A stretch of DNA of 64,000 bases from the NCBI RefSeq assembly GCF_036894955.1, contig NZ_CP145905.1:565501-629500 (forward strand), read 5' to 3'. The notes beneath the pieces are model-generated. The model did not search any database. It was not told the DNA's origin and saw only the letters and a program-made list of their open reading frames with translations. The DNA comes from Paenibacillus sp. KS-LC4 (GTDB lineage Bacteria > Bacillota > Bacilli > Paenibacillales > Paenibacillaceae). The position numbers were made by a program, and so were the translations under genes. Numbering within the stretch: the stretch's first letter is position 1; every line of letters starts with the position of its first letter. This document shows positions 53,234 to 62,581 of this stretch, one piece after another.

Positions 53234-54169
53234 TTAAAGGTGAAGCAGGGATTTTAATTCCTGCAATTTTGAACGAGATAACGGAACCACCGCATCCTTA
53301 CCTGTATTTAATCGCAGGCTGTAGCTATTTTTCGTCCAAGTAATAATCTCTCTTACTTTTTGCAGATTAACGATGTAGGAGCGATGACATCTGAAAAATC
53401 CGAAGCTTAGCAATCTCTGCTCAAGCTCGGTTAGCGTCAAAGCACAGTGATAATGTTCTCCACCCACATGAACAAGAATGGCTCCATCCATACTTTCTAT
53501 AAAATCAATTTCAGGAGGATTAAATAAAATTACTTTGTCATTTTTCTTTGTATAAATTTTGTGCAAGGTTATATTGTCTCGATCCTGTTCCTGAGCCTCC
53601 TGCTTATCCTCCTCTGAGTCTCGAATATCTAGTGGATGAAATCCGAGCTCGTTCAAACGATAAATTTCATCGCAGGAAATAATAGCATCCTCTAAATTGG
53701 ACGTTAAAATTAAAATCTGCTTTTCTTTCGCAAGGTCATCCAAAATTCGTTTTAAATGACGACGATCTTGTTCCTCCAAGTAAAAATAGGGCTCCTCTAG
53801 CACAAGTATAGGCTGATGCGCAAAATAGACACGCAGCAGTGTCACATACATCCTTTTCGATGAGCTTAGATTTTTGATTTTTACCTTGCGTTCTTCTTTT
53901 AAGGCGAAATAATCCAATAACGAAGCGGCACGGACGCTTCTATCTGTTATTTTGATTAAAAAAGTGAGCAGCTCTTCCACCGTTAAACGCATATACTCAT
54001 TTTGCTGAGCTCGAAGTAAATAATATTGGGAATACTTCACTAATTGATTCATTAGAAGCTGCTTTCGCTTCAAATCCGTTATAATGCTAATCGACTGGCT
54101 CGATGTCAGCTTTAATTCAATTTTCGGTAGAATTAATTCCCCGTCATCATACACTGCTTCAAATTGCAT
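53234..54169 (-). CDS. LytTR regulator fused to a half ABC-ATPase-like domain
   Basis: 311 residues. About 60-185 resemble the back half of an ABC ATPase: signature-like NLSSSKRMYVTLLRVYFAHQ, Walker-B-like PILVLEEPYFYLEE, and ILILTSNLEDAI in place of the His switch. No Walker A lysine loop is present. About 215-311 is a LytTR DNA-binding domain (IDFIESMDGAILVHV, FFRCHRSYIVNLQKVREI). It probably senses the state of, or assembles with, the adjacent transporter and regulates it. CAGGAGGAAG precedes ATG 54169. Confidence 0.85.
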   Translation of the reverse strand: MQFEAVYDDGELILPKIELKLTSSQSISIITDLKRKQLLMNQLVKYSQYYLLRAQQNEYMRLTVEELLTFLIKITDRSVRAASLLDYFALKEERKVKIKNLSSSKRMYVTLLRVYFAHQPILVLEEPYFYLEEQDRRHLKRILDDLAKEKQILILTSNLEDAIISCDEIYRLNELGFHPLDIRDSEEDKQEAQEQDRDNITLHKIYTKKNDKVILFNPPEIDFIESMDGAILVHVGGEHYHCALTLTELEQRLLSFGFFRCHRSYIVNLQKVREIITWTKNSYSLRLNTGKDAVVPLSRSKLQELKSLLHL

Positions 54170-54382
54170 GCCTTCCTCCTGATCAGTTCCGCTGTAGGAT
54201 ATATGGAACAATTATAAGGTTGGAATCCTCTTTTGTCAGTTTCTAATGATATTGAAAGGAAGTGTTAGTCTCGCACCATAAATTAAGTTCACGTAAAAGT
54301 GTCGAATATGATTGTAACTGCTCCAAAAGTCCCCTACTATGAAGGTAGCCACATTACCTTGGAGGAGGCGGGAAATGATATT

Positions 54383-56379
54383 ATGAAAAAAAAGCGGCTT
54401 TGGAAAAAATCCCTTACCTTACGCAGCAAGCTGATTTGGTCTTTCGTGATGATCTTATTGCTACCTAGCCTGAGTATAGGAGGAATTCCTATAATACTGC
54501 TCGCGCCAAGGTGCAGGAGGAAATGTTTGCAAGTGCATCTGGTAAGCTAGCAGTGCTGAATGAAACGATTAATCAAATAGTTGGCAATACCGAAAAAAAT
54601 GTGGATTTCTTGGCTGATCAGCTGCCAGCAGGCAATATTGGGTCTGTTCAGGGTGATGAGGACCCTTTCGTGCGTACGCTGCTGGATGCTTACAAAGAAA
54701 AACACGGCGATGTGGAATTAGCTTCGGTGGGCACCGATCAAGGGGTATACGTCAATGCTCCGAAAAGCGCGGTAAATCCGGCAGATTATGATCCACGCAA
54801 GCGGCCTTGGTACATAAGCGCTTCAGAAAACAAAGGAAAGCCTACGATTATCCCGCCTTACATATCAAGTAATACGGGGAATGTGGTCGTGTCCGTCGCC
54901 CAGACTACCAAGGACGGGCATGGTGTTGTGTCGGTCAGTTTGTCGCTCAAGGCATTGAGCGATCTAGTGGACTCGACCAAGATCGGGACGAAGGGCTATG
55001 TATATGTGCTGGATAAAGCAAATAAATTTATTGTGCATCCAAGTGAAAAAGCAGGCAGTGAAGCGACAGCTTCGCCATATCCGGATATTTTCGCGCAAAA
55101 GCAAGGCAGTCTCGCCTATTCGTCTGCGGTTGGCGGCAAGCAGCATGCTTTTATTACGACAAATGAAAAAACAGGCTGGGTGCTGGTGGGCGTTATCGAC
55201 GATAGTGAAGTGAACGCGGCTGCCCAGCCGATTTGGTATAAAACGCTGATTGTCGTCGCGATTGCGTTTGCAGTTAGTGCATTGATCATCACTTATATGA
55301 TCCGCTCCATTACACGGCCGCTGAAGCGGTTGGTGGCGGCTTCCGAGGAAATTAGCCATGGCAATTTGACGCTGGAGCTCACCGATATTAGCAATGATGA
55401 GCTTGGCCAGCTGAGCAGCAGCTTTAACCGGATGACCCAGGCGCTGCATGCCGTCATAGGAGATGTGAACAGCACAGCGATGCAGCTAGCGGAGTCGTCT
55501 GATCAGCTGTCAACAAACGCCAGCGAAACGTCCAAGGCGTCCGAGCAAGTCGCTCTGATCACGGAGGAGTCGGCAACCGGAATCGAAAAGCAAGCAGCCA
55601 GTTTGCAGCATACCGCGCAGCAAATTAAGGAGCTGTCCGATGGCGTTCATCTGATAACCGCGAGCACTCAGCAAGTATCCTCGTCTGCCCAGCAAGCGAC
55701 AGGGCTTGCACGTACGGGTACGGCTAAAATTCAAAGCGCTGTAACCAATATGATAGACGTAAGCCATTATGTTCAAAATTTCGCGGGAACGGCACAGCGC
55801 CTGGGCGATCATTCCGTTGCGATTGGCGAATTTGTATCGACCATTACGGGGCTTGCGACGCAAACGAATTTGCTCGCGCTGAACGCTGCGATTGAAGCGG
55901 CCCGTGCCGGCGAGCACGGACGCGGCTTCGCAATCGTCGCAAGCGAGGTTCGCAAGCTTGCCGAGCAGTCCGGGGATTCCGCAAAACACATTGCGGAGCT
56001 GGTACAGGCGATCCGGCAGGAAATTGATGAGGTTATCGTCAGTGTGAACAGTGGTGTTGCCAAGATGGACGACGGCATTCGCTCCGTACAAACAGCAGAT
56101 GAAGCTTTTTTGAGCATCAATACAGCTATTGATGATCTGACTGCCCAAGTAGAAGGGATTGCCTCCGCTTCAGAACAAATGTCCGTCAGCACCGTCGAAG
56201 TAGTGCAGGCCATTCAATTCGTTAATGAGGTGTCCGAGCGTAACGCTGCAGGAACAGAGAGCATTTCAGCCTCAACAGAGGAGCAGGTCGCTTCCATTGA
56301 AGAAATCGCTTCGTCGGCGGAGGAGCTAGCGCATTTGGCGCAAAATCTGCAAGCCTTGGTAGTTCGCTTTAAAATTTGA
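54383..56379 (+). pseudogene. dCache methyl-accepting chemotaxis protein with a one-base frameshift
   Basis: From ATG 54383 the frame encodes KKKRLWKKSLTLRSKLIWSF and membrane helix 1, to LPSLSIGG. It then slips near 54486: inserting one base (ATTCC to ATTTCC) restores [20 protein letters not shown] and the rest of the protein. The remainder is complete: dCache ([17 protein letters not shown]), helix 2, HAMP, and signalling tip [20 protein letters not shown]. Either a real frameshift or a sequence error; downstream translation could start at GTG 54511. The body is otherwise undecayed, which favours a recent or artefactual change. Confidence 0.88.
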
Positions 56380-56449
56380 TAGAACCGCTGATACTGATGC
56401 CCAGTATTTAGCGGGGGGAGCAGTGGTGTTCAGAACGACCCAATAACAG

Positions 56450-56523
56450 AAAGAAGCCGTTTCTTAACAAAATGGGAGCGTATCAGACCATTTAGTAGGA
56501 GGCGGCTTTTTCTGATGTTATGT
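56450..56523 (+). terminator. terminator after the chemoreceptor
   Basis: AAGCCG pairs with CGGCTT and an inner AAATGG with CCATTT, followed by TTTTTCT. The next ~110 bases are AT-rich leader. Confidence 0.72.
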
Positions 56524-56640
56524 ATAAGGGGCTGATTACATATATAGCTCAAAACTATAAATTATATAGATTTTATATATTTAACTAATAAACAACGCTG
56601 TGCCATACTATCCCTAACATAACAGTTGGGGGATGATTCC

Positions 56641-57411
56641 ATGAGTTCCGAACAAGTATGGCAATCTGAGCATTATGACAACAAGCTTGGATTTGTATCA
56701 GAATTGGGCAAGGATGTCGTTCGGCTATTGAATCCGCTGAAGGGTGAGAAAATCTTGGATTTAGGCTGCGGAACGGGCGACTTGGCGCATGAAATAAGTC
56801 AAACCGGCGCATTTGTTACAGGAATGGACTTATCAGAGCCTATGATCAAGCAGGCGCAGCGCAAATATCCTCAAATCCCATTTTTCGTCGGTAACGGTGA
56901 GCAATTTATGGTGGATGCTACATTCGATGCCGTCTTCTCCAACGCAGCGCTGCATTGGATGAAGAACCCGAGTGCGGTACTGGCTGGCGTATGGAACACC
57001 TTAAGCCCTGGCGGCAGGTTTGTTGCAGAGTTTGGTGGGAAAGGCAATGTGGGAACGATTGTTCAAGCCATTAGCGAAGTGCTGCATGAGGACTTCGGCA
57101 TGGATGCAGGCAAGCTCAATCCTTGGTATTTCCCAAGCATCGCCGAATACAGCACCTTGCTGGAGCAGCAGGGCTTCCGCGTCACCTATGCAGCGCACTT
57201 TGATCGGCCAACAAAGATCGAGGATCACGAGCAAGGCTTAAATCATTGGCTTCGGGGCTTCGCTGACCATTTCTTTACTGCATTTTCTGAAGCAGAGCGG
57301 ACGGCCGCTTGCTCGAAAATAGCGGATAAAGCCCGAAACGAATTGTTTCATGACGGATCATGGTATGCGGATTATAAGCGTTTAAGAGTGATGGCGGTAA
57401 AGCCGGGATAG
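56641..57411 (+). CDS. class I SAM-dependent methyltransferase
   Basis: 256 residues. Motif I is ILDLGCGTGDLAHEI, motif II FVTGMDLSEPMIKQAQ, motif III-like VFSNAALHWMKNPSAV, and LSPGGRFVAEFGGKGNV follows. The length and HWM stretch match the trans-aconitate methyltransferase-like branch, but the substrate is uncertain. ATG 56641 follows TTGGGGGA. It converges with the MFS gene with only 27 bases between stops and no obvious terminator. Confidence 0.88.
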   Translation: MSSEQVWQSEHYDNKLGFVSELGKDVVRLLNPLKGEKILDLGCGTGDLAHEISQTGAFVTGMDLSEPMIKQAQRKYPQIPFFVGNGEQFMVDATFDAVFSNAALHWMKNPSAVLAGVWNTLSPGGRFVAEFGGKGNVGTIVQAISEVLHEDFGMDAGKLNPWYFPSIAEYSTLLEQQGFRVTYAAHFDRPTKIEDHEQGLNHWLRGFADHFFTAFSEAERTAACSKIADKARNELFHDGSWYADYKRLRVMAVKPG

Positions 57412-57438
57412 ATGTTTTTGCAGTTACCAAAATAAAGG

Positions 57439-58875
57439 CTAGTAGCTCCGCTCTGTTTCATGATCAGGCAGCTTTTTTATAAACCAGCTTAGTACCAAAA
57501 CAAGTACGACGAGAATAAATTCGATCCAAAAAACCGTTTGCGCACCGATAACCATGCTTTGTGTCTTTTCCTGCATGGCAGCGGGGTCGAGCGAATGGTG
57601 GAGATAACGATTTGCCCCAGACGACATAATGCCGATGAATAAAGCGATGCCAATTCCGCCAGCAATTTGCTGGAGCGTATTGTATATAGTTGTGCCATGG
57701 GGAACCAGGTGACGCGGCAGCTGATTTAATCCTGCCGTCTGAGCCGGCATGACGACAAAGGATATGCCTAAGAATAAGAGGATATGATTGAACATAATGG
57801 CGCCTCGCGCTGCATCACTGTCAATTCCAGCAAACAGCCACAATGATAAGGCTATCAAAAATAGTCCGGGCAGGATAACAAATCGCGGTCCGAATTTATC
57901 GAATAATTTCCCCGACACTGGCATCATCATGCCGTTCAAAAGGCAGCCCGGCATCAGCAGCAAGCCTGTTGCGAAGGCTGTCAACTGCTTCACATCCTGC
58001 AAATAGATCGGCAGCAATGTTGTGGTTGCAAATAGAACCATCATCAGGACGACAACCAATACTGCAACCAAAGAAAAAGTGCGATGGCGGAATACGGAAA
58101 GATCGAGCAACGGCTCTTTAAGCCGGAGCTGTCGCCATACAAGCAAGAGCAAAAAGAGGCTTCCTACAGTAAGAATCCCGTAACCCTCAGGCTCAGACCA
58201 GACATTGGCTTGGCTGAAGCCATAGGTGATGCAGCCGAAGCCGGCGGTAGACATTACAATGGATAAAAGATCGACCCTTGGCTTAGTCGGCTCGGTAACA
58301 TTTTTTAAGTAAAAGCTTGCATAAATAATTGAAAACAGGGCGACTGGAATGACCATATAGAACAGCCATCGCCAGTGAAGGGTATCAATGATCAGTCCAG
58401 ACAAAGCCGGCCCAATGACAGGGGCGACCATAATGACGAGCCCCATAAGGCCCATGGCGGAGCCCCGCCGTTCTGGAGGATAGAGGGCAACAATCGTATT
58501 CATCATGAGGGGAAGCAGCAAGCCTGACCCGCAAGCCTGAATAACCCTGCCCATCAGCAAAATCTCGAATCCTGGGGATACTGCACATAAGCAGGTACCG
58601 GCCAAAAATAACGTCATCGCAGTCATAAACATCTGACGAGTGTTGAACCATTGCTGCAGTAATGCGGTTACTGGCACCAGTACGCCAATAACGAGCATGT
58701 AGCCTGTTGACAGCCACTGTATAGTGGAGGCGGTAACGTTAAATTCCCGCATCAATCCGGGAAGCGCGTTGGCCAGCAAATTTTCGTTAAGAAACGCAAC
58801 AAATGCACCGATGAGCAGGGCGGTTAACATGGGCCCTCTTTTTATTCCGCTTGCCTCTTGTAGCTGTTTGTTCAT
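57439..58875 (-). CDS. MFS multidrug exporter, DHA2 (EmrB/QacA) family
   Basis: 478 residues with 14 predicted membrane helices. Family motifs are AFVAFLNENLLANALPGLM (helix 1 region), the antiporter motif C stretch LVIMVAPVIGPALSG and the early GRVIQACGSGLLLPLMM. It likely exports drugs or metabolites with proton exchange. CGGGAGGTAG precedes the ATG. No regulator is adjacent. Confidence 0.92.
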   Translation of the reverse strand: MNKQLQEASGIKRGPMLTALLIGAFVAFLNENLLANALPGLMREFNVTASTIQWLSTGYMLVIGVLVPVTALLQQWFNTRQMFMTAMTLFLAGTCLCAVSPGFEILLMGRVIQACGSGLLLPLMMNTIVALYPPERRGSAMGLMGLVIMVAPVIGPALSGLIIDTLHWRWLFYMVIPVALFSIIYASFYLKNVTEPTKPRVDLLSIVMSTAGFGCITYGFSQANVWSEPEGYGILTVGSLFLLLLVWRQLRLKEPLLDLSVFRHRTFSLVAVLVVVLMMVLFATTTLLPIYLQDVKQLTAFATGLLLMPGCLLNGMMMPVSGKLFDKFGPRFVILPGLFLIALSLWLFAGIDSDAARGAIMFNHILLFLGISFVVMPAQTAGLNQLPRHLVPHGTTIYNTLQQIAGGIGIALFIGIMSSGANRYLHHSLDPAAMQEKTQSMVIGAQTVFWIEFILVVLVLVLSWFIKKLPDHETERSY

Positions 58876-58957
58876 CTTCTACCTCCCGAATATTTATTGT
58901 GTTCTGTCCTCGCATCGTGACTTAATTTGTCACGGCTTCGCCAACTCGTAACGCAGA

Positions 58958-59197
58958 TTATCCTACGCCATCACTTTCTAGCAAGGCATAAAAGTTATCG
59001 CGATCCTCGTCATCGAATTTGCCAAGTATCCGTATTCTGACAAATTCATGCCCGCCATTCATGTCGATTTCCTCGCCATAGCTATTGTAGAGCGCGATCA
59101 TATGGCCATTCTGATTCAACTCCATGTACCCGAAAGCATTCCCTTCAGGAGCTTTATTGTAAAGGCGGATAAATCTGATTTTGTCTACTCGGTTCAT
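58958..59197 (-). CDS. small hypothetical protein
   Basis: 79 residues, beta-rich and acidic (AFGYMELNQNGHMIALYNSY, HEFVRIRILGKFDDEDRDNF). It is possibly a small RNA- or metal-binding fold, but unassigned. GGAAAGGAAG precedes the ATG. Confidence 0.65.
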   Translation of the reverse strand: MNRVDKIRFIRLYNKAPEGNAFGYMELNQNGHMIALYNSYGEEIDMNGGHEFVRIRILGKFDDEDRDNFYALLESDGVG

Positions 59198-59381
59198 GCC
59201 ATTCTTCCTTTCCTGTCCGTTGTGTGCATATCCCCCACATCCCCTACAGCCTTAAGAAAATTTTACGTGAAACCTTATAAAATGGAAAAAGCCATTTCGT
59301 CCTCCATGCTCTGACATTCATTCCAATTTCAATAGAATAAGGGGGGATACCTAATTATGTCGCTCAATTGCAAATTATCTC

Positions 59382-59410
59382 TTGACGGGATGAGGTTTGG
59401 CGATTATGAT
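59382..59410 (+). promoter_or_regulatory. sigma-A promoter upstream of trpB
   Basis: TTGACG, 17 bases, TATGAT. The transcript would have a ~165-base leader before the start at 59578. I looked for a T-box antiterminator word and for TRAP-type GAG/TAG repeats and saw neither. The rest of the 59198-59577 gap shows nothing further. Confidence 0.65.
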
Positions 59411-59577
59411 AACATGCCAGTTAACTCAGCGAGGTAAATCAATAGCATTGACACTGACTGCCTAAGTAGATTAAAGACCGTACAGGCTTACTATTATTTA
59501 TGGTAATATATCAGGTAGGGACGACCCTTTCTATTTTAATTTCTTTGTCTACTTTAATTATTGGAGGCGCTTACTTT

Positions 59578-60738
59578 ATGGATCAACAAGTGCAGCAAGA
59601 GGGGTATTTTGGAGAGTTTGGGGGCAGCTTTGTCCCGCCGGAATTGCAGGAAGTGTTGAGTTATTTGAGTGAGCAATTTTACAAGTTTAAAGACGATCCC
59701 GAATATAAGGAAGAGCTGCGCTATTACTTGCAGGAATATGTTGGACGCGAAAATCCGCTGACGTATGCGGAGCGACTGACTAAAGCTTGGGGAGGACCTA
59801 AAATTTACTTGAAGCGAGAGGACCTGAATCATACCGGAGCGCATAAGATCAACAATGCTATCGGTCAGATTCTGCTCGCCAAGCGGATGGGTGCCAAGCG
59901 GATTATTGCTGAGACGGGTGCCGGACAGCATGGGGTTGCTACGGCAACGGCCTGCGCCATGTTTAATATGGAATGCATTATCTACATGGGAGCTGAGGAT
60001 ACGCGTCGGCAGGCGCTTAACGTGTTCCGAATGGAGCTCCTCGGCGCGACTGTTGTTCCGGTACATAAAGGCCAAGGGAGATTGAAGGATGCGGTAGATG
60101 AAGCGTTGGACGATCTAGTTCGCAATTATAAAAATACGTTTTATTTGCTCGGCTCCGCAGTGGGACCACATCCGTTTCCGACGATGGTCAAGCACTTTCA
60201 GGCGATTATTAGCGAAGAGTCAAAACGGCAAATCGTGGAGAAGGAAGGCCGTTTGCCAGATGCCGTTGTGGCTTGCGTTGGCGGTGGCAGTAATGCCATT
60301 GGCGCATTTGCCCATTACATCGACGAGCCGTCCGTGCGTTTAATCGGCGTTGAGCCTGATCAAGCGCCATCCTTGACTCAGGGTGTTCCAAGCATCATTC
60401 ACGGCTTCAAATGCTTAGTGCTGCTGGACGAGGAAGGTCAGCCGAAGAAAACGTATTCGATCGCAGCGGGTCTTGACTATCCGGGCATTGGGCCGGAGCA
60501 TAGCCATCTGAAGGTGAGCGAGCGAGCCGAATATGCAACGGTCACCAATGAGGAAGTGCTGGAAGCCTTTCAGGAGCTGTCTCGCACGGAGGGAATTATT
60601 CCTGCCCTAGAGAGCTCGCACGCGCTTGCTTATGCAAAGAAGCTTGCACCGACGATGGAGCAAAATCAAATTATTATCGTCAATTTGTCCGGGCGTGGAG
60701 ATAAGGACGTTGAGCAGGTATATCAAATGCTTAAATAA
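59578..60738 (+). CDS. trpB: tryptophan synthase beta chain, stand-alone copy
   Basis: 386 residues. [16 protein letters not shown], the PLP Lys in [22 protein letters not shown], the phosphate loop [10 protein letters not shown] and late NLSGRGDKD are diagnostic of TrpB1. It condenses indole with serine to tryptophan, normally with TrpA. No other trp gene is adjacent, so this is a second or relocated copy, perhaps indole salvage. TTGGAGGCG before ATG 59578 sets the start; the upstream in-frame ATG 59500 has no ribosome site and would add a hydrophobic stretch foreign to TrpB. Confidence 0.94.
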   Translation: MDQQVQQEGYFGEFGGSFVPPELQEVLSYLSEQFYKFKDDPEYKEELRYYLQEYVGRENPLTYAERLTKAWGGPKIYLKREDLNHTGAHKINNAIGQILLAKRMGAKRIIAETGAGQHGVATATACAMFNMECIIYMGAEDTRRQALNVFRMELLGATVVPVHKGQGRLKDAVDEALDDLVRNYKNTFYLLGSAVGPHPFPTMVKHFQAIISEESKRQIVEKEGRLPDAVVACVGGGSNAIGAFAHYIDEPSVRLIGVEPDQAPSLTQGVPSIIHGFKCLVLLDEEGQPKKTYSIAAGLDYPGIGPEHSHLKVSERAEYATVTNEEVLEAFQELSRTEGIIPALESSHALAYAKKLAPTMEQNQIIIVNLSGRGDKDVEQVYQMLK

Positions 60739-60925
60739 AACAGCGTTTGACACCATTCGCGCAATACTTTTTGAAATAGATAGGCAAGACGGCAGGGCGT
60801 CCTATGGGGCGTCCTTTATTTTTGTTTTTGGAGGAGAATATTGTAAACCGCTGCTCCATGTGCTAAGATGAAATAGAAGTTAATTGAATAAGGTTACCTA
60901 AATCAAAATATTGAGGCGAAGCTAA

Positions 60926-61162
60926 TTGGATAATCATAAAATTAAAGTTGGTGTCTCTAATAAAGAAGGGCAGCTGGGCTTTTTATTTGCGAGAGGCGGG
61001 CTTAGAGAAGGCTCGGGTAGGAAGAGCATAGGGGTGACGAAGAAAGTATCCTTAACTGTAACGGAGGAAATATGGGACAAAATTGAAAATCAGTGTAAAG
61101 ACAATAAACAATCCCGTTCGGAGGTTATCCGCAGCATTCTTGAGTCCTATTATGGAAATTAA
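60926..61162 (+). CDS. ribbon-helix-helix DNA-binding protein
   Basis: 78 residues. After a basic GLREGSGRKSIG stretch comes the RHH fold: strand KKVSLTVTEEIWDKI and helices ENQCKDNKQSRSEVIRSILE. Such proteins are compact repressors common on plasmids and phages. A TTG start follows GAGGCG. The sliding-clamp gene follows closely, so it may autoregulate the pair. Confidence 0.8.
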   Translation: MDNHKIKVGVSNKEGQLGFLFARGGLREGSGRKSIGVTKKVSLTVTEEIWDKIENQCKDNKQSRSEVIRSILESYYGN

Positions 61163-61186
61163 TTTAATTTGAGGTTAGGTGAGGAC

Positions 61187-62314
61187 TTGTTAGTCGAGCT
61201 TGCAAAAGATTCTCTTATGAATGCACTTCAGCACGTCATAAAAGCTGTAGCTGCGAGTAGTCCAATACCTATACTTGCCGGAATCAGAATTCAAGCACAT
61301 GCAACGGGCATCACTTTTATTGCAAGCAATACAAGTATGACCATTCAAGTGAAGCTTCCTCAAGACGGCACCTCTGTAAAGGTTCAAAGGTCAGGAGCTG
61401 TCGTTATGCCAGCACGAACTTTGTATGATGTCATTCGTAAACTGAATGACGACTCGCTTGTATTAGAGATGAAAGAGCCATTCATGCTTACCGTCCTATC
61501 AGGCCATGCTCACATCCGTTTATGCGGAATGAATCCATCAGAATTTCCTTCAGCAATTTGCGGCGAGCAGCACTACGCTAATAAACTGCAAGTAAACAAT
61601 GCCTTGTTCAGATCGGCTATTAGACAGGTAGCGATAGCGGCATCAAATTCCGAGCTTAGACCAGTCTTAACGGGAGTATCCTTCATTTTCAGCAAAAATT
61701 CCCTTAACCTGATCGCTACTGACGGAGTCCTCCTTGCTTCCCGAACCCTACATATCGAAAGGAACACTAACGATAGCTTTAACGTGATTATTCCTGCGAA
61801 ACATCTGAATGAAGTATCCAAAATGTTAAGCCATGAAGATGAAACGACTGAAATAACAGTAAGCAATAACCGGGTAAAATTTATCGCAAATGGACTGGTA
61901 ATTGAGTCTGCCCTAATTGAAGGAACGTTTCCATCAGTCAAAAAGGTCATCCCGCCCTCTTTTTTGTGCGAAATTGTAGTGGATAAAGCTTATTTACTGA
62001 CAGCGGTTGAATGTGCAACTGTACTGGCGGGTGGGAATGTAATCAGATTAGAAGCTGATGCGAATAAATTGAAACTATGGTCTAAAACAGCTGAAATTGG
62101 AGCAATTGAAAATGAGGTTCCATTAATAAAAATCAGCGGAGCAGCATTTATCGTATCCTTGAACGGAAAGTTTTTGAGCGATATTCTTCGTAACATGGAT
62201 TGTGCTAAGATCCGAATAAGATATACAGGAAATAACAAGCCGGTAGTCATGTTTCCCGATGATTCGCCGAACTCTGCGCTGTTCCTGATTACGCCAGTGA
62301 TAACAAATCATTGA
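61187..62314 (+). CDS. dnaN: second DNA polymerase III beta subunit (sliding clamp)
   Basis: 375 residues, full-length clamp with three similar domains. It shows the opening LVELAKDSLMNALQHVIKAV and PIPILAGIRI, RQVAIAASNSELRPVLTGVS, and IPAKHLNEVSKML. The C-terminus ends LFLITPVITNH rather than the near-universal PVRT/PMR(L/T) end that shapes the protein-binding cleft, so partner binding may differ. The housekeeping dnaN normally sits beside dnaA; this copy, behind a ribbon-helix-helix gene, is a paralogue possibly acquired from a phage or plasmid. TTG 61187 aligns with normal DnaN starts; TTG 61169 is an alternative. Confidence 0.9.
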   Translation: MLVELAKDSLMNALQHVIKAVAASSPIPILAGIRIQAHATGITFIASNTSMTIQVKLPQDGTSVKVQRSGAVVMPARTLYDVIRKLNDDSLVLEMKEPFMLTVLSGHAHIRLCGMNPSEFPSAICGEQHYANKLQVNNALFRSAIRQVAIAASNSELRPVLTGVSFIFSKNSLNLIATDGVLLASRTLHIERNTNDSFNVIIPAKHLNEVSKMLSHEDETTEITVSNNRVKFIANGLVIESALIEGTFPSVKKVIPPSFLCEIVVDKAYLLTAVECATVLAGGNVIRLEADANKLKLWSKTAEIGAIENEVPLIKISGAAFIVSLNGKFLSDILRNMDCAKIRIRYTGNNKPVVMFPDDSPNSALFLITPVITNH

Positions 62315-62348
62315 TTAGCTTGGCTTGTGAGAACAGGTGTGTAAGCAG

Positions 62349-62495
62349 GTGACGGCTAGCATAAGGTTTGGAGATGAAATGCTTCCGATTAGCAGGAGCC
62401 GTCTAAGCAAATTGTTTATGAGAACCGAATGGAAAAGCTTACAGACCTTTTTGAATGAGAAAAGACTTGAGGCAGCCAAACGTTTCCATAGGTGA
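62349..62495 (+). pseudogene. short AraC-HTH-like remnant
   Basis: 48 codons from GTG 62349 encode SRSRLSKLFMRTEWKSLQTF then LNEKRLEAAKRFHR, resembling the second HTH of AraC regulators (LSKLFK..G.SF..YLN..RLE.AK). Without a ribosome site or the rest of the domain, it is probably a remnant. Confidence 0.4.
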
Positions 62496-62511
62496 ACAAA
62501 AAAACAGTGAA

Positions 62512-62556
62512 AAGCGCAGGTTTCGGGCTAATTTCGCCTTGAAGCCTGCGCTTTTT
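62512..62556. terminator. terminator between convergent genes
   Basis: AAGCGCAGG with TTTC pairs with GAAG and CCTGCGCTT, followed by T5. A-rich on the left, so usable in both directions. Confidence 0.92.
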
Positions 62557-62581
62557 GTCGTGAAATGATTCCTGCCGAAAA

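Noticed and set aside
55510..56148. 212-codon minus-strand frame
   Set aside because: It is antisense to the conserved signalling domain of the chemoreceptor, a common shadow.
59500..59577. N-terminal membrane extension of TrpB from ATG 59500
   Set aside because: There is no ribosome site, TrpB never has such a segment, and TTGGAGGCG marks the start at 59578.
59411..59577. T-box or trp attenuator in the trpB leader
   Set aside because: The conserved antiterminator word and a specifier stem were not found; only a short GGG/CCC hairpin is present.
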